Source: Lachnospiraceae bacterium
Lineage (GTDB): Bacteria; Bacillota; Clostridia; Lachnospirales; Lachnospiraceae
Reading direction: 5' to 3'
Assembly (NCBI GenBank): GCA_021770755.1
Contig: JAETQI010000015.1
Location: forward strand, 1 to 64,000
DNA length: 64,000 nt
The notes below the pieces were generated by a model. It did no database searches and had not been told where the DNA came from. It saw nothing but the letters and a program-made list of their open reading frames with translations. Every line of letters begins with the position of its first letter. The stretch's first letter is position 1. Of the stretch, positions 37,013 through 45,845 are shown in pieces. The translations under genes were made by a program, and so were the position numbers.

Positions 37013-37900
37013 CTATGCCTTGTTATTACTTCCCAGATAATTGTTGATCTTATCCTCGACCAGCAGTCTCACCGCTTCCCTTGACTTTTCAATCATGTCA
37101 TCGGAATATGTATTGAGCTCCTCCTCCGTCATGTGCCCGCTGCGTCCGACCACCGACAGCATCTCAAGCTCCAGATCCGTCGCGATATTGACTTTGCTCA
37201 CGCCGCCTGTGGGAAGCGCCGCCGCCCTGACCACCATCCTGCTGGGCACGCCCGACCCGCCGTGCAGGACAAGCGGTGTCGCCGTCAGTCTGTTGATCTC
37301 CTCAAGCCGCCCGAAATCGATAAGCGGCTGCCGGACCGTGTACACGCCGTGGGCAGTCCCGACAGAGACCGCCAGACAGTCCACATTCGTCTGTTCACAG
37401 AACGCCGCCGCCTCCGCAGGAACCGTGTACATCTCCTCGTCGTGATCCGTCTCCACGAAATCCGTCGTCCCGATCTTGCCAAGCTCCGCCTCCACCGTGA
37501 TGTCTCTCCTGTGCGCCATCTCAACCACCTGTTTTGTCACCGCCACATTATCGTCAAAATCCTTCTCGGAGGCATCGATCATCACGGAAGTAAACCCGGC
37601 ATCCATCGCCGCCTGAATCGTCTCAAGCGTCTTGGTGTGGTCCAGATGCAGCGCGACAGGAACCTGCGGCTGCAGTTCCTCCACCACCCGATAAAACTCT
37701 TTTGCAAACGCTTCCGCACTGACCTTGTGCCGGATGATCTCCTTCTCGGAGAGCTGTACGATCACCGGAGAATTGGTGTTTACCGCCGCCTGGATGATCG
37801 GCAGGATCAGCCTGGTATAACGCGCAGAAAAAGATCCCACCGCATACCCATTCTCCGCTGCATGTTTTAACATATCTGTCAGATTAACTACCTTTGTCAT
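37013..37900 (-). CDS. class II ketose-bisphosphate aldolase
   Basis: Zinc aldolase that splits fructose- or tagatose-1,6-bisphosphate, or a related ketose phosphate, into two trioses. 295 residues. LHLDHTKTLETIQAAMDAGF contains the zinc-binding HLDH. VEAELGKIG and the GTAHGVY segment carry further ligands, and LVLHGGSGVPSRMV and VSKVNIATDLE bind substrate phosphate. It is closest by eye to GatY/KbaY-like enzymes rather than the glycolytic FbaA. Its ATG overlaps the stop of the upstream FGGY kinase gene (ATGA), so the two probably act in succession: kinase, then aldolase. AGGGG precedes the start. Confidence 0.9.
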   Translation of the reverse strand: MTKVVNLTDMLKHAAENGYAVGSFSARYTRLILPIIQAAVNTNSPVIVQLSEKEIIRHKVSAEAFAKEFYRVVEELQPQVPVALHLDHTKTLETIQAAMDAGFTSVMIDASEKDFDDNVAVTKQVVEMAHRRDITVEAELGKIGTTDFVETDHDEEMYTVPAEAAAFCEQTNVDCLAVSVGTAHGVYTVRQPLIDFGRLEEINRLTATPLVLHGGSGVPSRMVVRAAALPTGGVSKVNIATDLELEMLSVVGRSGHMTEEELNTYSDDMIEKSREAVRLLVEDKINNYLGSNNKA

Positions 37901-39369
37901 ATTCTTCCCCTCTCATTTATCGTGTCCGGATTCCGTCTCAGAATCTCTATCATCGGCAGGAACCGCTCTTCCTGTATCCTTCTATATTGTGCATGCAGCT
38001 CCGGATCCGGCTCATAACATTCCTTTTCAGCAAACGCGTTGCACACAAACGCCTCAGACACCGCCTCACCGCACTGCCGTTTCAGCAGCAATGCCGCCGC
38101 ACCCGCAAGAGTCGCCTCACCGACCGACGGGACGCTGACCGGAATGCCCAATATGTCCGCTTTCATCTGCATCAGTGCCTTATTGCGCACTGCGCCGCCC
38201 GCGCAGATCAAAGACCGTGCCTCAGCATCATGCTTTTGCCTGCAGATGTCGAGCAACCATGCAGCCTGATACTGGATGCCCTCGAGGATCCCTTTCAGTA
38301 TGGTGTAGCAGTCATGCCCTTCCCGCAGTCCAAGCAGCGCCCCGGCGCTTTTGCTGTCATAACAGGGACTTCCCATTCCTGTCAGATACGGATAGTACAA
38401 AATCCCTGTAGGCTTCCTGTCAAGGGACAGTAGCTGACTGTTCATCCTGTCATAATCAAACGCCACATCCTGTACATTCCTCCGAAACCACTCGACCGAG
38501 TGCCCGGAGGAGGGCAGATTTGCCATAAAAAACCACCCGCCGTCCACAAACGGGCCATAGAGCAGCCCGTCGTCCCTTCTCAGCCTTTTGTCCAGCGTCT
38601 CAAGCCGCCCGATATAAGTCTCCGAAGTTCCCGCGCTGTCGCAGACCGCATTTTTGCGGTTCCAGAGCATTCCAAACGCCGCGCAGACGTGGTCATGCCC
38701 GGCGATCGCCGCCGGTATCCCCCTCTCCTTCCAGACACCTGCCGTCTCCCCTGAGGGAAGCACTTGCGGAAAGTTGTCCTCCCGCAGTCCATACTGGCGC
38801 AGGCGCGCAGTGTCCCAGCGGCCGTTCAAAATATCATAGACATAGGTGCGCGCCGCGAAACCAGGATCGGTGACAAACCTTCCGGTCAGTTTGTACAATA
38901 TATAATCGCACATGGAGAGCCACACTGCATGCTCCCTGTCCGCCTTCTGATGCTTAAGCAGCCACAGAAATTTGTAGATGCCGTACTTGAAACTGTCCCG
39001 CAGCCCGGTCTTTGCAAAGATCCGCTCCTCCTCGTCCGCGCCGGAGTGTCCCGCCAGCGAGACTGTCCTGCGGTCAAACCACGGTATGATGTCACTCTCC
39101 TGCGCGCCGCTTTCCCTGTTGACCACCAGACCAGCCTCCGCCATCCCGGTGATACCGATTCCGGCACAGGTTCCCTGCGCCTTGTCCGCCAGCGCCAGAA
39201 TCTGTCTCTGCGCGATCTCCCATATGGCGCCCGGCCGGTATACACTTCCCTCTTTCGTTTGCGTCAGGGGTGTCTGCGCCCTCTCCTCCGCAAGAACCGT
39301 GCCATCCGCACCAAACAGCATCGACTTGATATGCGTCGTCCCGATATCGATTGCCATGACCGTCCTCAT
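37897..39369 (-). CDS. FGGY-family carbohydrate kinase
   Basis: Sugar kinase with the two actin-like halves of the FGGY family, 490 residues. MAIDIGTTHIKSMLFGADG is the N-terminal ATP-binding block. IAGHDHVCAAFGMLW and CDSAGTSETYIG lie in the centre, and LICAGGAVRNKALMQMKAD in the C-terminal half. It probably phosphorylates a ketose or pentitol ahead of the aldolase encoded four bases downstream; the exact sugar cannot be read. GGTGAGGG precedes the ATG. It starts six bases after the stop of the racemase-family gene. Confidence 0.9.
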   Translation of the reverse strand: MRTVMAIDIGTTHIKSMLFGADGTVLAEERAQTPLTQTKEGSVYRPGAIWEIAQRQILALADKAQGTCAGIGITGMAEAGLVVNRESGAQESDIIPWFDRRTVSLAGHSGADEEERIFAKTGLRDSFKYGIYKFLWLLKHQKADREHAVWLSMCDYILYKLTGRFVTDPGFAARTYVYDILNGRWDTARLRQYGLREDNFPQVLPSGETAGVWKERGIPAAIAGHDHVCAAFGMLWNRKNAVCDSAGTSETYIGRLETLDKRLRRDDGLLYGPFVDGGWFFMANLPSSGHSVEWFRRNVQDVAFDYDRMNSQLLSLDRKPTGILYYPYLTGMGSPCYDSKSAGALLGLREGHDCYTILKGILEGIQYQAAWLLDICRQKHDAEARSLICAGGAVRNKALMQMKADILGIPVSVPSVGEATLAGAAALLLKRQCGEAVSEAFVCNAFAEKECYEPDPELHAQYRRIQEERFLPMIEILRRNPDTINERGRI

Positions 39370-39375
39370 GCGCCC

Positions 39376-40056
39376 TCACCAGTCCCTTTCAGAAGCTCCC
39401 GCATTCAGAAGCTTTTGCAGTTTCTCCATGCCAAGGCGCGGGCTTGTGAGGATCTTCCCACGCCCCTCACACGCATCCGGTATCGCCGATGCCATGGAAG
39501 CCTGCGCCAGCAAAATGACATCCGACTCCGCCATATATGCGCTGACAGCCTCCATGATCAACTGATCGTGTGTCCGTCTGTCCCCGCGCATCAGGGCATC
39601 GTACGCCCCCTCCACCAGCACAGTATTGACGCTCATCTCACGCCCTGACGCCTTCTCCTTTCTCTCCACCAGACGCACGGTTGGCGTCAGCGTGGAGCGC
39701 AGCGTCGCAAACACGCTGACCACCGATCCCATCTCCACCGCGCGCTCCGCCATCGCCTCATCGATGCGGCACACCGGAATCTCTAACAGTCTGTCCGCCT
39801 CCTCCGCAAACTCCCCGACCGTAGAGCACGCAGAGAGCACCGCGCTCACACCGATCTGCTCCAGATTGCGCGCGTAGCCGATCCATCTTTGCCGCACGGA
39901 CTCCACGTCACGCTCCGCCATCATATCCGGCAGGATCGAATCGTCCAATATATTGAAAACTCTTATATCGCTGCCCAGCACTTCCCCTGCCAGCGCCGTC
40001 AGTCCCGCTATGGTAGCCGGCGTCGTATGAATGATGCCCACTGACTTTTTATCCAT
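39376..40056 (-). CDS. Asp/Glu/hydantoin racemase-family protein
   Basis: 226 residues resembling the aspartate/glutamate racemase superfamily. The N-terminus SVGIIHTTPATI is followed by a first catalytic cysteine in VLSACSTVGEFAE and by ASMASAIPDAC near the C-terminus, where the second cysteine would sit (there displaced). Members include Asp, Glu and hydantoin racemases and decarboxylases, but similar proteins occur in sugar operons where they may act as isomerases. Start at 40056 after GGAG; the longer open frame overlaps the permease gene. It ends six bases before the FGGY kinase start. Confidence 0.72.
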   Translation of the reverse strand: MDKKSVGIIHTTPATIAGLTALAGEVLGSDIRVFNILDDSILPDMMAERDVESVRQRWIGYARNLEQIGVSAVLSACSTVGEFAEEADRLLEIPVCRIDEAMAERAVEMGSVVSVFATLRSTLTPTVRLVERKEKASGREMSVNTVLVEGAYDALMRGDRRTHDQLIMEAVSAYMAESDVILLAQASMASAIPDACEGRGKILTSPRLGMEKLQKLLNAGASERDW

Positions 40057-40094
40057 GATCTTCTCCATCCCTTTCTCTCTTTGCCTATCCGCCA

Positions 40095-40934
40095 TTATTT
40101 CACTGCACCGCCCACGTTCATACCCTCGATAAAGTAATTCTGGAAACAGAAGAACAGCACCAGGATCGGGATCATGGACAGGAAGGACACTGCCATCAGG
40201 TAATTCCACTCCGTGTATCCCTGTCCCTTAAACACCTGCAGGCCAAGCTGGATCGTGTACTTGTTCTTGTCGCTCAGATAGAGCAGCGGTCCCTGAAAAT
40301 CACTCCACGCCCCCTTGAACGAGATGAGCGCCACTGTCGCCATGACTGGTTTCACGAGCGGCATCATCAGCCTGCCCCAGATGTAAAAATGCCCTGCACC
40401 GTCCACGCGCGCCGCCTCCATCAGCTCATTGGGTATCGTGCGGTAAAACTGGCGCATCATAAAGATGTGGAACGCGTTGCCGCAAAAAGCCGGAACAATC
40501 AGCGGCAGATACGTATCTACCCAGTGAAGCTTTGAAAAAATGACATACGTGGGCACCAGCGTCACGAACCCCGGTATCATCATCGTGGCGAGCACGACCT
40601 TGAACAGCAGCTTCTTCCCAGCAAAGTCAATCTTGGCAAAGCCGTACGCCACAAAAGAGTTGACAAACACGTTTCCGATGATCGTGAAGAACACGATAAT
40701 CAGTGTGTTGATCGTATAGCGTGTAAACGGGGCTTTCCCCCACGCGATCGCAAAATTCCCAAACAAAAGCTTCTCCGGAAGAAGCTTTGGCGGATACATC
40801 GCCACCTCCGGCGCAGACTTGAGCGCCGTGCTCAGCATCCAGGCGATCGGAAATAAAATGAAGATGGCGCCGATCGCCAGGATGACGAAGAGAACGATAT
40901 CCGCGATCTTATTTTTTCTTGATCTAATCATCAT
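40095..40934 (-). CDS. carbohydrate ABC transporter permease, MalG/UgpE-like
   Basis: Second permease of the operon's CUT1 importer, 279 residues with about six spans. LFPIAWMLSTALKSAPEVAMY after the first span is the family signature, and the EAA loop reads LMEAARVDGAGHFYIWGRL. The ending FIEGMNVGGAVK is typical. Start at 40934 after AGGAGGGGG; this overlaps the stop of the upstream permease by 11 bases, so the pair is translated together. No ATPase gene is present, as in the first importer of this window. Confidence 0.93.
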   Translation of the reverse strand: MMIRSRKNKIADIVLFVILAIGAIFILFPIAWMLSTALKSAPEVAMYPPKLLPEKLLFGNFAIAWGKAPFTRYTINTLIIVFFTIIGNVFVNSFVAYGFAKIDFAGKKLLFKVVLATMMIPGFVTLVPTYVIFSKLHWVDTYLPLIVPAFCGNAFHIFMMRQFYRTIPNELMEAARVDGAGHFYIWGRLMMPLVKPVMATVALISFKGAWSDFQGPLLYLSDKNKYTIQLGLQVFKGQGYTEWNYLMAVSFLSMIPILVLFFCFQNYFIEGMNVGGAVK

Positions 40935-41856
40935 TGTCCCCCTCCTCATAATATACCCATTTCCTGGAGATCTTCTGGTTGCATACAGTCAGTATCATCA
41001 CGATCGCAAACAGAAACCAGCACATCGCATTGGCATAGCCTGTCTTGAAATTCTTAAACGCCTGGTTCCACAGATGCAGGTTGTAGAACAACAGCGAACC
41101 TGCAGGCTTTCCCGTGCCGTCCCCCGAGAAGATATAGCCTTCCTGAAAGACCTGGAACGCGCCGATGATGCCGATAGTCAGATTGTAGAAAATGATCGGC
41201 GACAGCAGCGGAACCGTGATCGTCGTAAACTTCCTGAACGCGCCTGCGCCGTCGAGACTCGCCGCCTCATAGTAGTCCTGCGGAATACTCTGCAGCCTCG
41301 CCAGATACAAAAGCATCTGTCCGCCAAGCCCCCACAGATGCATGAGGATGATCGCAGGCTTTGTCCATGCCGGATCTGTCAGCCAGGCAGGACCCTTGAT
41401 CCCGATAAGTCCAAGTACCGTATTGACAAGGCCGTTCGCCGGATCCAGCAGCAGCATCCACAGAAAGTAGGTACCGACGCCCACCATAATTGAGGGCAGA
41501 TAGTAGATCGTGCGGAATGTGCGCAGCCCCCAGATGGATTTGTTTAATATAACCGCCACGATGACACCGCCTACTGTTACCAGCGGAACATTCAGCAAAG
41601 AATATACCAGTGTGTTTCCCAGCGATTTCCAGAACAACTGATCTTTAAAAAACATTTTCTTATAGTTCCCCAGTCCGATGAAATCCACCGTGAGCATATT
41701 ATAGTCCGCAAAGCTGGTGATAAATGAAAAAACAAGAGGCCCCAGCACAAAACAGACAATGCCGACAAGCCATGGCAAGATAAAAACATATCCATATGCA
41801 GTCTCCCGTCCCTTTCGCGATCTGATCCCGAGTCTGGTGAGCAGTTTCCCAAACAT
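40924..41856 (-). CDS. carbohydrate ABC transporter permease, MalF/UgpA-like
   Basis: First permease of this importer, 310 residues. The N-terminus AYGYVFILPWLVGIVCFVLG and the loop FADYNMLT followed by FIGLGNYKKMF are typical of UgpA/LacF-like proteins. The EAA loop reads YYEAASLDGAGAFRKFTTI. AAAGGAG precedes the ATG. The gene lies 73 bases downstream of the binding-protein gene with a hairpin terminator between, so less permease than binding protein should be made. Confidence 0.93.
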   Translation of the reverse strand: MFGKLLTRLGIRSRKGRETAYGYVFILPWLVGIVCFVLGPLVFSFITSFADYNMLTVDFIGLGNYKKMFFKDQLFWKSLGNTLVYSLLNVPLVTVGGVIVAVILNKSIWGLRTFRTIYYLPSIMVGVGTYFLWMLLLDPANGLVNTVLGLIGIKGPAWLTDPAWTKPAIILMHLWGLGGQMLLYLARLQSIPQDYYEAASLDGAGAFRKFTTITVPLLSPIIFYNLTIGIIGAFQVFQEGYIFSGDGTGKPAGSLLFYNLHLWNQAFKNFKTGYANAMCWFLFAIVMILTVCNQKISRKWVYYEEGDNDD

Positions 41857-41883
41857 ATGACTCGCTCCTTTCCTTTTGAAAAG

Positions 41884-41920
41884 AAAGCCTCTTCACTTCA
41901 TCAAAGTCAAAAGAGGCTTT
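41884..41920 (-). terminator. intra-operon terminator between binding-protein and permease genes
   Basis: AAAGCCTCTT and AAGAGGCTTT form a 10-bp stem around a 17-base loop. On the minus strand it ends in CTTTCTTTTC. It lies just after the binding-protein stop and before the permease, a common way to lower permease expression by partial termination. Confidence 0.75.
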
Positions 41921-41929
41921 CCAGTCCGA

Positions 41930-43294
41930 TCAATTATTTTTTACGTAATCCTCCAACGCTTTCTGCGCCTTATCAAGCGCATCATCCGTCTTGCTAAGTC
42001 CGAGCGTTCCCTCATCGATAAACGGATTGATAACCGTCTCATATCCCTTCACTTCGTTTGGCAGAACCAATGTCGATGTCTCGCTCAGGCATTTCGCCAG
42101 ATCCTGATTTAACGGATTCGACATAAATTCCGTAGAATCATCAAAGTCATTTCTCGCCGAGAAATCCCCGATATTGGTCGATAAGAAATCCTGTGTCTCC
42201 CTGCTTGTCACATACTTGATGAACTCATAGGAGCCTTCCGGGTTCTTGGCGCCCTTAGGGATCTCCAGCACAAATCCGCCGCCGTTTGCAACATGGCCTG
42301 TGCCCTCCTTGAACTCAGGCAGCGGAATCACACCGTAGTCAAGATCCGGCGCATTCTGCCTCAGGGATGAAGGATACGCGGATGTCTGCACCAACATGGA
42401 CATCACACCCGATGCAAAGGGATCCTGCATACCGTTTGCAAACACTGCGGAGAGCTCGTCGTACTTCGTCTGTCCGTAGCGGTCGATCTGTGCCCTGATC
42501 CAGCGAAACGCCTCCTTGTTGACGTCCGTGTTCACTTTCGGCTCAAAATTCTCATCAAACCAGCCGTAGCCGGAGTTTGCATTGATCACCCATGTATCCA
42601 CGCCGCCGTTGCCCAGCACAGGGATAAAACCGATCCGCTCCCATGTGTCGCCGTTCTTCTGATCCAGCCTGATCGCTGCCTCCTCCAGATCTGCCCAGGT
42701 CTGGATATCTTCGGGGTTGATACCCGCCTCCTCAAAATGCGCTTTGTTGTAGTAGATCGCCCTGGTGTCCACCGAGAGCGGCAGCGCGTAGATACTGCCA
42801 TCCTCCCCTGTGCACGCCTCCAGATACTGTTCGTAAAAAGCCCCCTTCACATCGTCTGTCAGGAACGGATCGAGCGCCTCCACCTGTCCCTGGCTTGCGC
42901 GGAAACGGACCTCCTCCATGTTGTTTGCCATAATGTCACACGGCTTTCCTGCCGTGATCTGCGCTATGTTCTTTGTAAAAATATCTCCAAACGGAATATC
43001 CACATATGTTACATGATACTTGCTCTGCGACTCGTTGAATCCTTTGACCATCGACTCGATATGCGGTTTTCTCGCCTCCGAGCTCCACCATCCCCAGAAT
43101 TCCAGTTCCACAACATCGCCGTCAGAAGCGTTGTCTGCCGGTGTACTCACAGCGCTGCTGTCCCCTGCATCACTTCCGGCTGTCTTGTCCGCTTTTGCCG
43201 TATCATCTGCATCCGTGTTCTTCCCGCCGCATCCTGCCAGCGAAGCCGCCATCAACGCAGCGCCAATCAACAGTGCCAATCCTTTCTTCTTCAT
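41930..43294 (-). CDS. extracellular sugar-binding lipoprotein
   Basis: Solute-binding protein of the CUT1 importer, about 454 residues. Start at 43294 after AGAGAGGAAGG. The signal peptide MKKKGLALLIGAALMAASL ends with AGC, the lipidation cysteine. An Asp/Ala/Thr-rich linker follows, then the bacterial extracellular solute-binding type 1 fold (VELEFWGWWSSEARKPHIE, VTYVDIPFGDIFTKNIAQIT). First gene of the operon opposite the DeoR-type regulator. The promoter TTGATA/TAATGT lies 53 bp upstream. The ligand is probably the mannoside or glycan served by the downstream genes; this is inferred only. Confidence 0.93.
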   Translation of the reverse strand: MKKKGLALLIGAALMAASLAGCGGKNTDADDTAKADKTAGSDAGDSSAVSTPADNASDGDVVELEFWGWWSSEARKPHIESMVKGFNESQSKYHVTYVDIPFGDIFTKNIAQITAGKPCDIMANNMEEVRFRASQGQVEALDPFLTDDVKGAFYEQYLEACTGEDGSIYALPLSVDTRAIYYNKAHFEEAGINPEDIQTWADLEEAAIRLDQKNGDTWERIGFIPVLGNGGVDTWVINANSGYGWFDENFEPKVNTDVNKEAFRWIRAQIDRYGQTKYDELSAVFANGMQDPFASGVMSMLVQTSAYPSSLRQNAPDLDYGVIPLPEFKEGTGHVANGGGFVLEIPKGAKNPEGSYEFIKYVTSRETQDFLSTNIGDFSARNDFDDSTEFMSNPLNQDLAKCLSETSTLVLPNEVKGYETVINPFIDEGTLGLSKTDDALDKAQKALEDYVKNN

Positions 43295-43347
43295 AAAATA
43301 CCTTCCTCTCTTCATTTGAAAATGCAACAATTGGTTTTTGTAATCAT

Positions 43348-43376
43348 ACATTACCATATTTTTTTCATTTTATCAA
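43348..43376 (-). promoter_or_regulatory. promoter of the sugar operon
   Basis: On the minus strand TTGATA (43371-43376) and TAATGT (43348-43353) are 17 bp apart, 53 bases upstream of the binding-protein ATG. Confidence 0.5.
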
Positions 43377-43503
43377 GCATTATCTGAAATATTTTGATAT
43401 ATTTTTGATTTTTTAGTTCATTTCCGGATATGCCGATCTCCTGAATTCCCTAGAGTTTACCAGTATTTTACCGTTTTCATCGCTATTTTTACATTTTTTG
43501 CCA

Positions 43504-43524
43504 TTTTGAACAAATAGTTCAAAA
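43504..43524. promoter_or_regulatory. palindromic operator candidate for the DeoR-type regulator
   Basis: TTTTGAAC and GTTCAAAA are perfect 8-bp arms around AAATA. It lies in the shared upstream region, 41 bp before the regulator's -35. A half-site TTCAAAT follows at about 43527. Auto-regulation and control of the operon would both be possible from here. Confidence 0.6.
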
Positions 43525-43564
43525 TAATTCAAATTTTATTCATTTTCTTTTTTATCTTTTTCAA

Positions 43565-43593
43565 TTCACATTCCCATCACCTTATGCTATACT
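43565..43593 (+). promoter_or_regulatory. promoter of the DeoR-type regulator gene
   Basis: TTCACA (43565-43570) and TATACT (43588-43593) are 17 bp apart. The TG at 43585-43586 makes an extended -10 (TGCTATACT), which compensates for the weak -35. Confidence 0.6.
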
Positions 43594-43638
43594 GAAATAG
43601 AAACGATTATCCCTGACCATCAATTATTATGAGGTGAT

Positions 43639-44385
43639 ATGAACATGATACCCGCTGTCCGCCAGAAGACGATCCTGAATATCCTTTCCAACAATGAAAT
43701 CGTAAATATCGATTATCTGATGGAAAAACTAAATATATCGATTTCCACCCTGAGAAGGGATCTGACAAAATTAGAGCAGGAAAATGCCATTATCCTTCTG
43801 CATGGTGGCGGAGTTAAATTATCCCCAAAACCAGTAGAATTATCCATCACGGCCAAACTCGATCTGAACAAGGAGGCAAAGGAGGCCATCGCCCGCAAAG
43901 CCGCCTCTTTCGTCGAGGACGGCGATGTCATCTTTCTGGATCCCAGCAGCACCACGTACTTGATGATCCCCTATCTGGTGAACCGGGACATCACTGTCCT
44001 GACAAACGGCATCTCACACATCACCCAACTGGTCAGCAAAGACATCCCATGCCTGATGATCGGCGGCAGCATCAAAAAGACGACAAGCTCATGCATCGGT
44101 CCCATTGCCGAAAGCACCCTGCAGAACCTGTACTTTAACAAATGCTTTCTCGGCGCCAGCGGATTCAGCATTCAGTCGGGCATCACAAACCACGACATCA
44201 ATGAGCGCGTCATCAAGCTTCTGGCACTCAGCAATTCCAAACAGCCTTACTTCCTGCTTGACAGTTCCAAATTCGGCCTGATCGCCATGGTAAAAGTTGC
44301 AAATCTGGAGGATTACCCGATCATAACAGACGCGATACCAGACGAGCTTGCCCCCTACCATAATTTCATTTCATGCGCTCCGTAA
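43639..44385 (+). CDS. DeoR-family transcriptional regulator
   Basis: Sugar-phosphate-responsive repressor, 248 residues. The N-terminal winged helix (RQKTILNILSNNEIVNIDYL then ISISTLRRDLTKLEQENAI) and the short HGGGVKL hinge are classic. The C-terminal DeoR sensor domain starts near residue 75 (KEAIARKAASFVEDGDVIFL, then DPSSTT as the phosphate-binding loop) and includes TNGISH and LDSSKFG. Its effector is likely a phosphorylated intermediate of the operon's kinase/aldolase pathway. GAGGTGAT lies just before the first ATG, and a second ATG two codons later is equally possible. Divergent from the sugar operon. Confidence 0.92.
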   Translation: MNMIPAVRQKTILNILSNNEIVNIDYLMEKLNISISTLRRDLTKLEQENAIILLHGGGVKLSPKPVELSITAKLDLNKEAKEAIARKAASFVEDGDVIFLDPSSTTYLMIPYLVNRDITVLTNGISHITQLVSKDIPCLMIGGSIKKTTSSCIGPIAESTLQNLYFNKCFLGASGFSIQSGITNHDINERVIKLLALSNSKQPYFLLDSSKFGLIAMVKVANLEDYPIITDAIPDELAPYHNFISCAP

Positions 44386-44411
44386 GGAAAGGGTGAAGTG
44401 CCCGTGCGCAT

Positions 44412-44444
44412 AAAAAGAAGGCTGCGATCGCAGCCTTCTTTTTA
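44412..44444. terminator. perfect bidirectional terminator
   Basis: AAAAAGAAGGCTGCGATC is followed by its exact complement, giving a perfect 33-bp palindrome with A/T runs at both ends. It lies between the DeoR gene and the convergent MATE gene (stop at 44442) and serves both. Confidence 0.92.
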
Positions 44445-45806
44445 TCTCGTCAGATCCTGTACCCACTTGTACTTTCGAAACCGTATCATCACCCAGGGGA
44501 TCTTGCCCACCTCATCCAGACAGGTGCAGGCGTAGACCGCAAGCGGCGACCAGTGCAGCACAAACGCACCGGCGAGCGCGAGCGGAATCGCGAGCAGCCA
44601 CATGCAGACGACCAGACTGTACAGATCAAATATCGTATCACCGCCGCCGTCCAGCACCCCGTTGATCGTGACGGTGTTCACACACCGCCCGATCATATAG
44701 ACAGACATGATCACCATCATCCCGATCAGATATCCTCTTGCCCGATCCGTCAGGATCACCATGTCCACCGCAAGCGGCGTCACTGCAAGCACGAGCGCCG
44801 TAGAGATAAATCCGATCACATACGAGATGTTCTTGAGCTTGATCCCGTACGCTTTTCCCATCTCAAGACGTCCTGCCCCAAGTTCATTTCCTACCATGAT
44901 CCCCGCCGCACTGCCGATCCCGTTGCACATGCAGCAGATCAGATCCCTGACAACCGCTGCCACAGAGTTCGCAGCGGCAGCGTCTGTCCCCATATGCCCC
45001 ATGATCGCAGTGTATGACGTAAATCCGACGCCCCAGAGCAGCGAGCCGCCCATGAGCGGCAGACACTGTTTTGCAAAATCGGCGCCCAACTGCTTAGGCA
45101 GCCTCGCAAATCTGTCAAACGCCGGACGGATATACGATGATCCTGCCGATACCGCAAGACACAAAACCAGCTCGACAACACGGGAGATGGTCGTGGCAAG
45201 CGCAGCGCCCCTTGCCTGCATCCTTGGCGCTCCCAGCAGTCCAAATATGAACACGGCATTCAGACATATATTCAGAAGCACCGCACAGCAACTGATGAGC
45301 GCCCCGGGCTTTACGTGCTCCGACACTTTCATCGTGGTCAGATAACACTGGGATACCCCTGTGAGCAGATACGACCAGCCCGCAATTCGCAGATAAGCGC
45401 TGCCGATGGCAATCAGCGACGCATCGCGCGTAAATATACACATGAGCTGCTCCGGCGCCAGTTCGCACGCCAGAAAGAACAGGACGGACAGGATCCCGCA
45501 GAACCAGAGCATGATATTAAAGACATTCTCCAGCGTCCGTCTGTCCCCCTTGCCCCAGTACTGTGCGCCGAGAATGGCTCCTGCCGCCGTGACAGCCGAG
45601 AGGAACATATTCTGGACAAACTGGATCTGGGTCGCCAGGGAGACCGCCGTCATCTCATCCTGCGCGACCTTGCCCAGCATCAGCGCATCCCCCGCCGCGA
45701 CCGATGCGAGCATCAGGCTCTGAAGCGCGATCGGAAGCGCGAGCCTTGTCAGATTTCTATAAAATATTCTCTTGTCGATCAATACGGCCTGCTTCTTTTG
45801 TTCCAT
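44442..45806 (-). CDS. MATE family efflux transporter
   Basis: Third MATE exporter of the window, 454 residues, about twelve spans. The N-terminus (NLTRLALPIALQSLMLASVA, DALMLGKVAQDEMTAVSLA) is family-typical. CVNTVTINGVLDGGGDTIFD in the C-terminal half marks the subgroup found in Clostridia and Bacteroides. GGAGG precedes the ATG. It follows the SLC13-like gene by 39 bases, so they may be co-transcribed. Confidence 0.92.
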   Translation of the reverse strand: MEQKKQAVLIDKRIFYRNLTRLALPIALQSLMLASVAAGDALMLGKVAQDEMTAVSLATQIQFVQNMFLSAVTAAGAILGAQYWGKGDRRTLENVFNIMLWFCGILSVLFFLACELAPEQLMCIFTRDASLIAIGSAYLRIAGWSYLLTGVSQCYLTTMKVSEHVKPGALISCCAVLLNICLNAVFIFGLLGAPRMQARGAALATTISRVVELVLCLAVSAGSSYIRPAFDRFARLPKQLGADFAKQCLPLMGGSLLWGVGFTSYTAIMGHMGTDAAAANSVAAVVRDLICCMCNGIGSAAGIMVGNELGAGRLEMGKAYGIKLKNISYVIGFISTALVLAVTPLAVDMVILTDRARGYLIGMMVIMSVYMIGRCVNTVTINGVLDGGGDTIFDLYSLVVCMWLLAIPLALAGAFVLHWSPLAVYACTCLDEVGKIPWVMIRFRKYKWVQDLTR

Positions 45807-45845
45807 AAAACATCCTCCGCAATTTTCATTCCGAATTTATTGCTA

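Larger units (their letters stand above)
43295..43638. other. divergent regulatory region between importer operon and DeoR-type regulator
   Basis: 344 bases of AT-rich DNA without a gene. It contains the operon promoter (43348-43376), a perfect inverted repeat TTTTGAAC-N5-GTTCAAAA (43504-43524) and the regulator's promoter (43565-43593), each entered separately. Confidence 0.7.
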
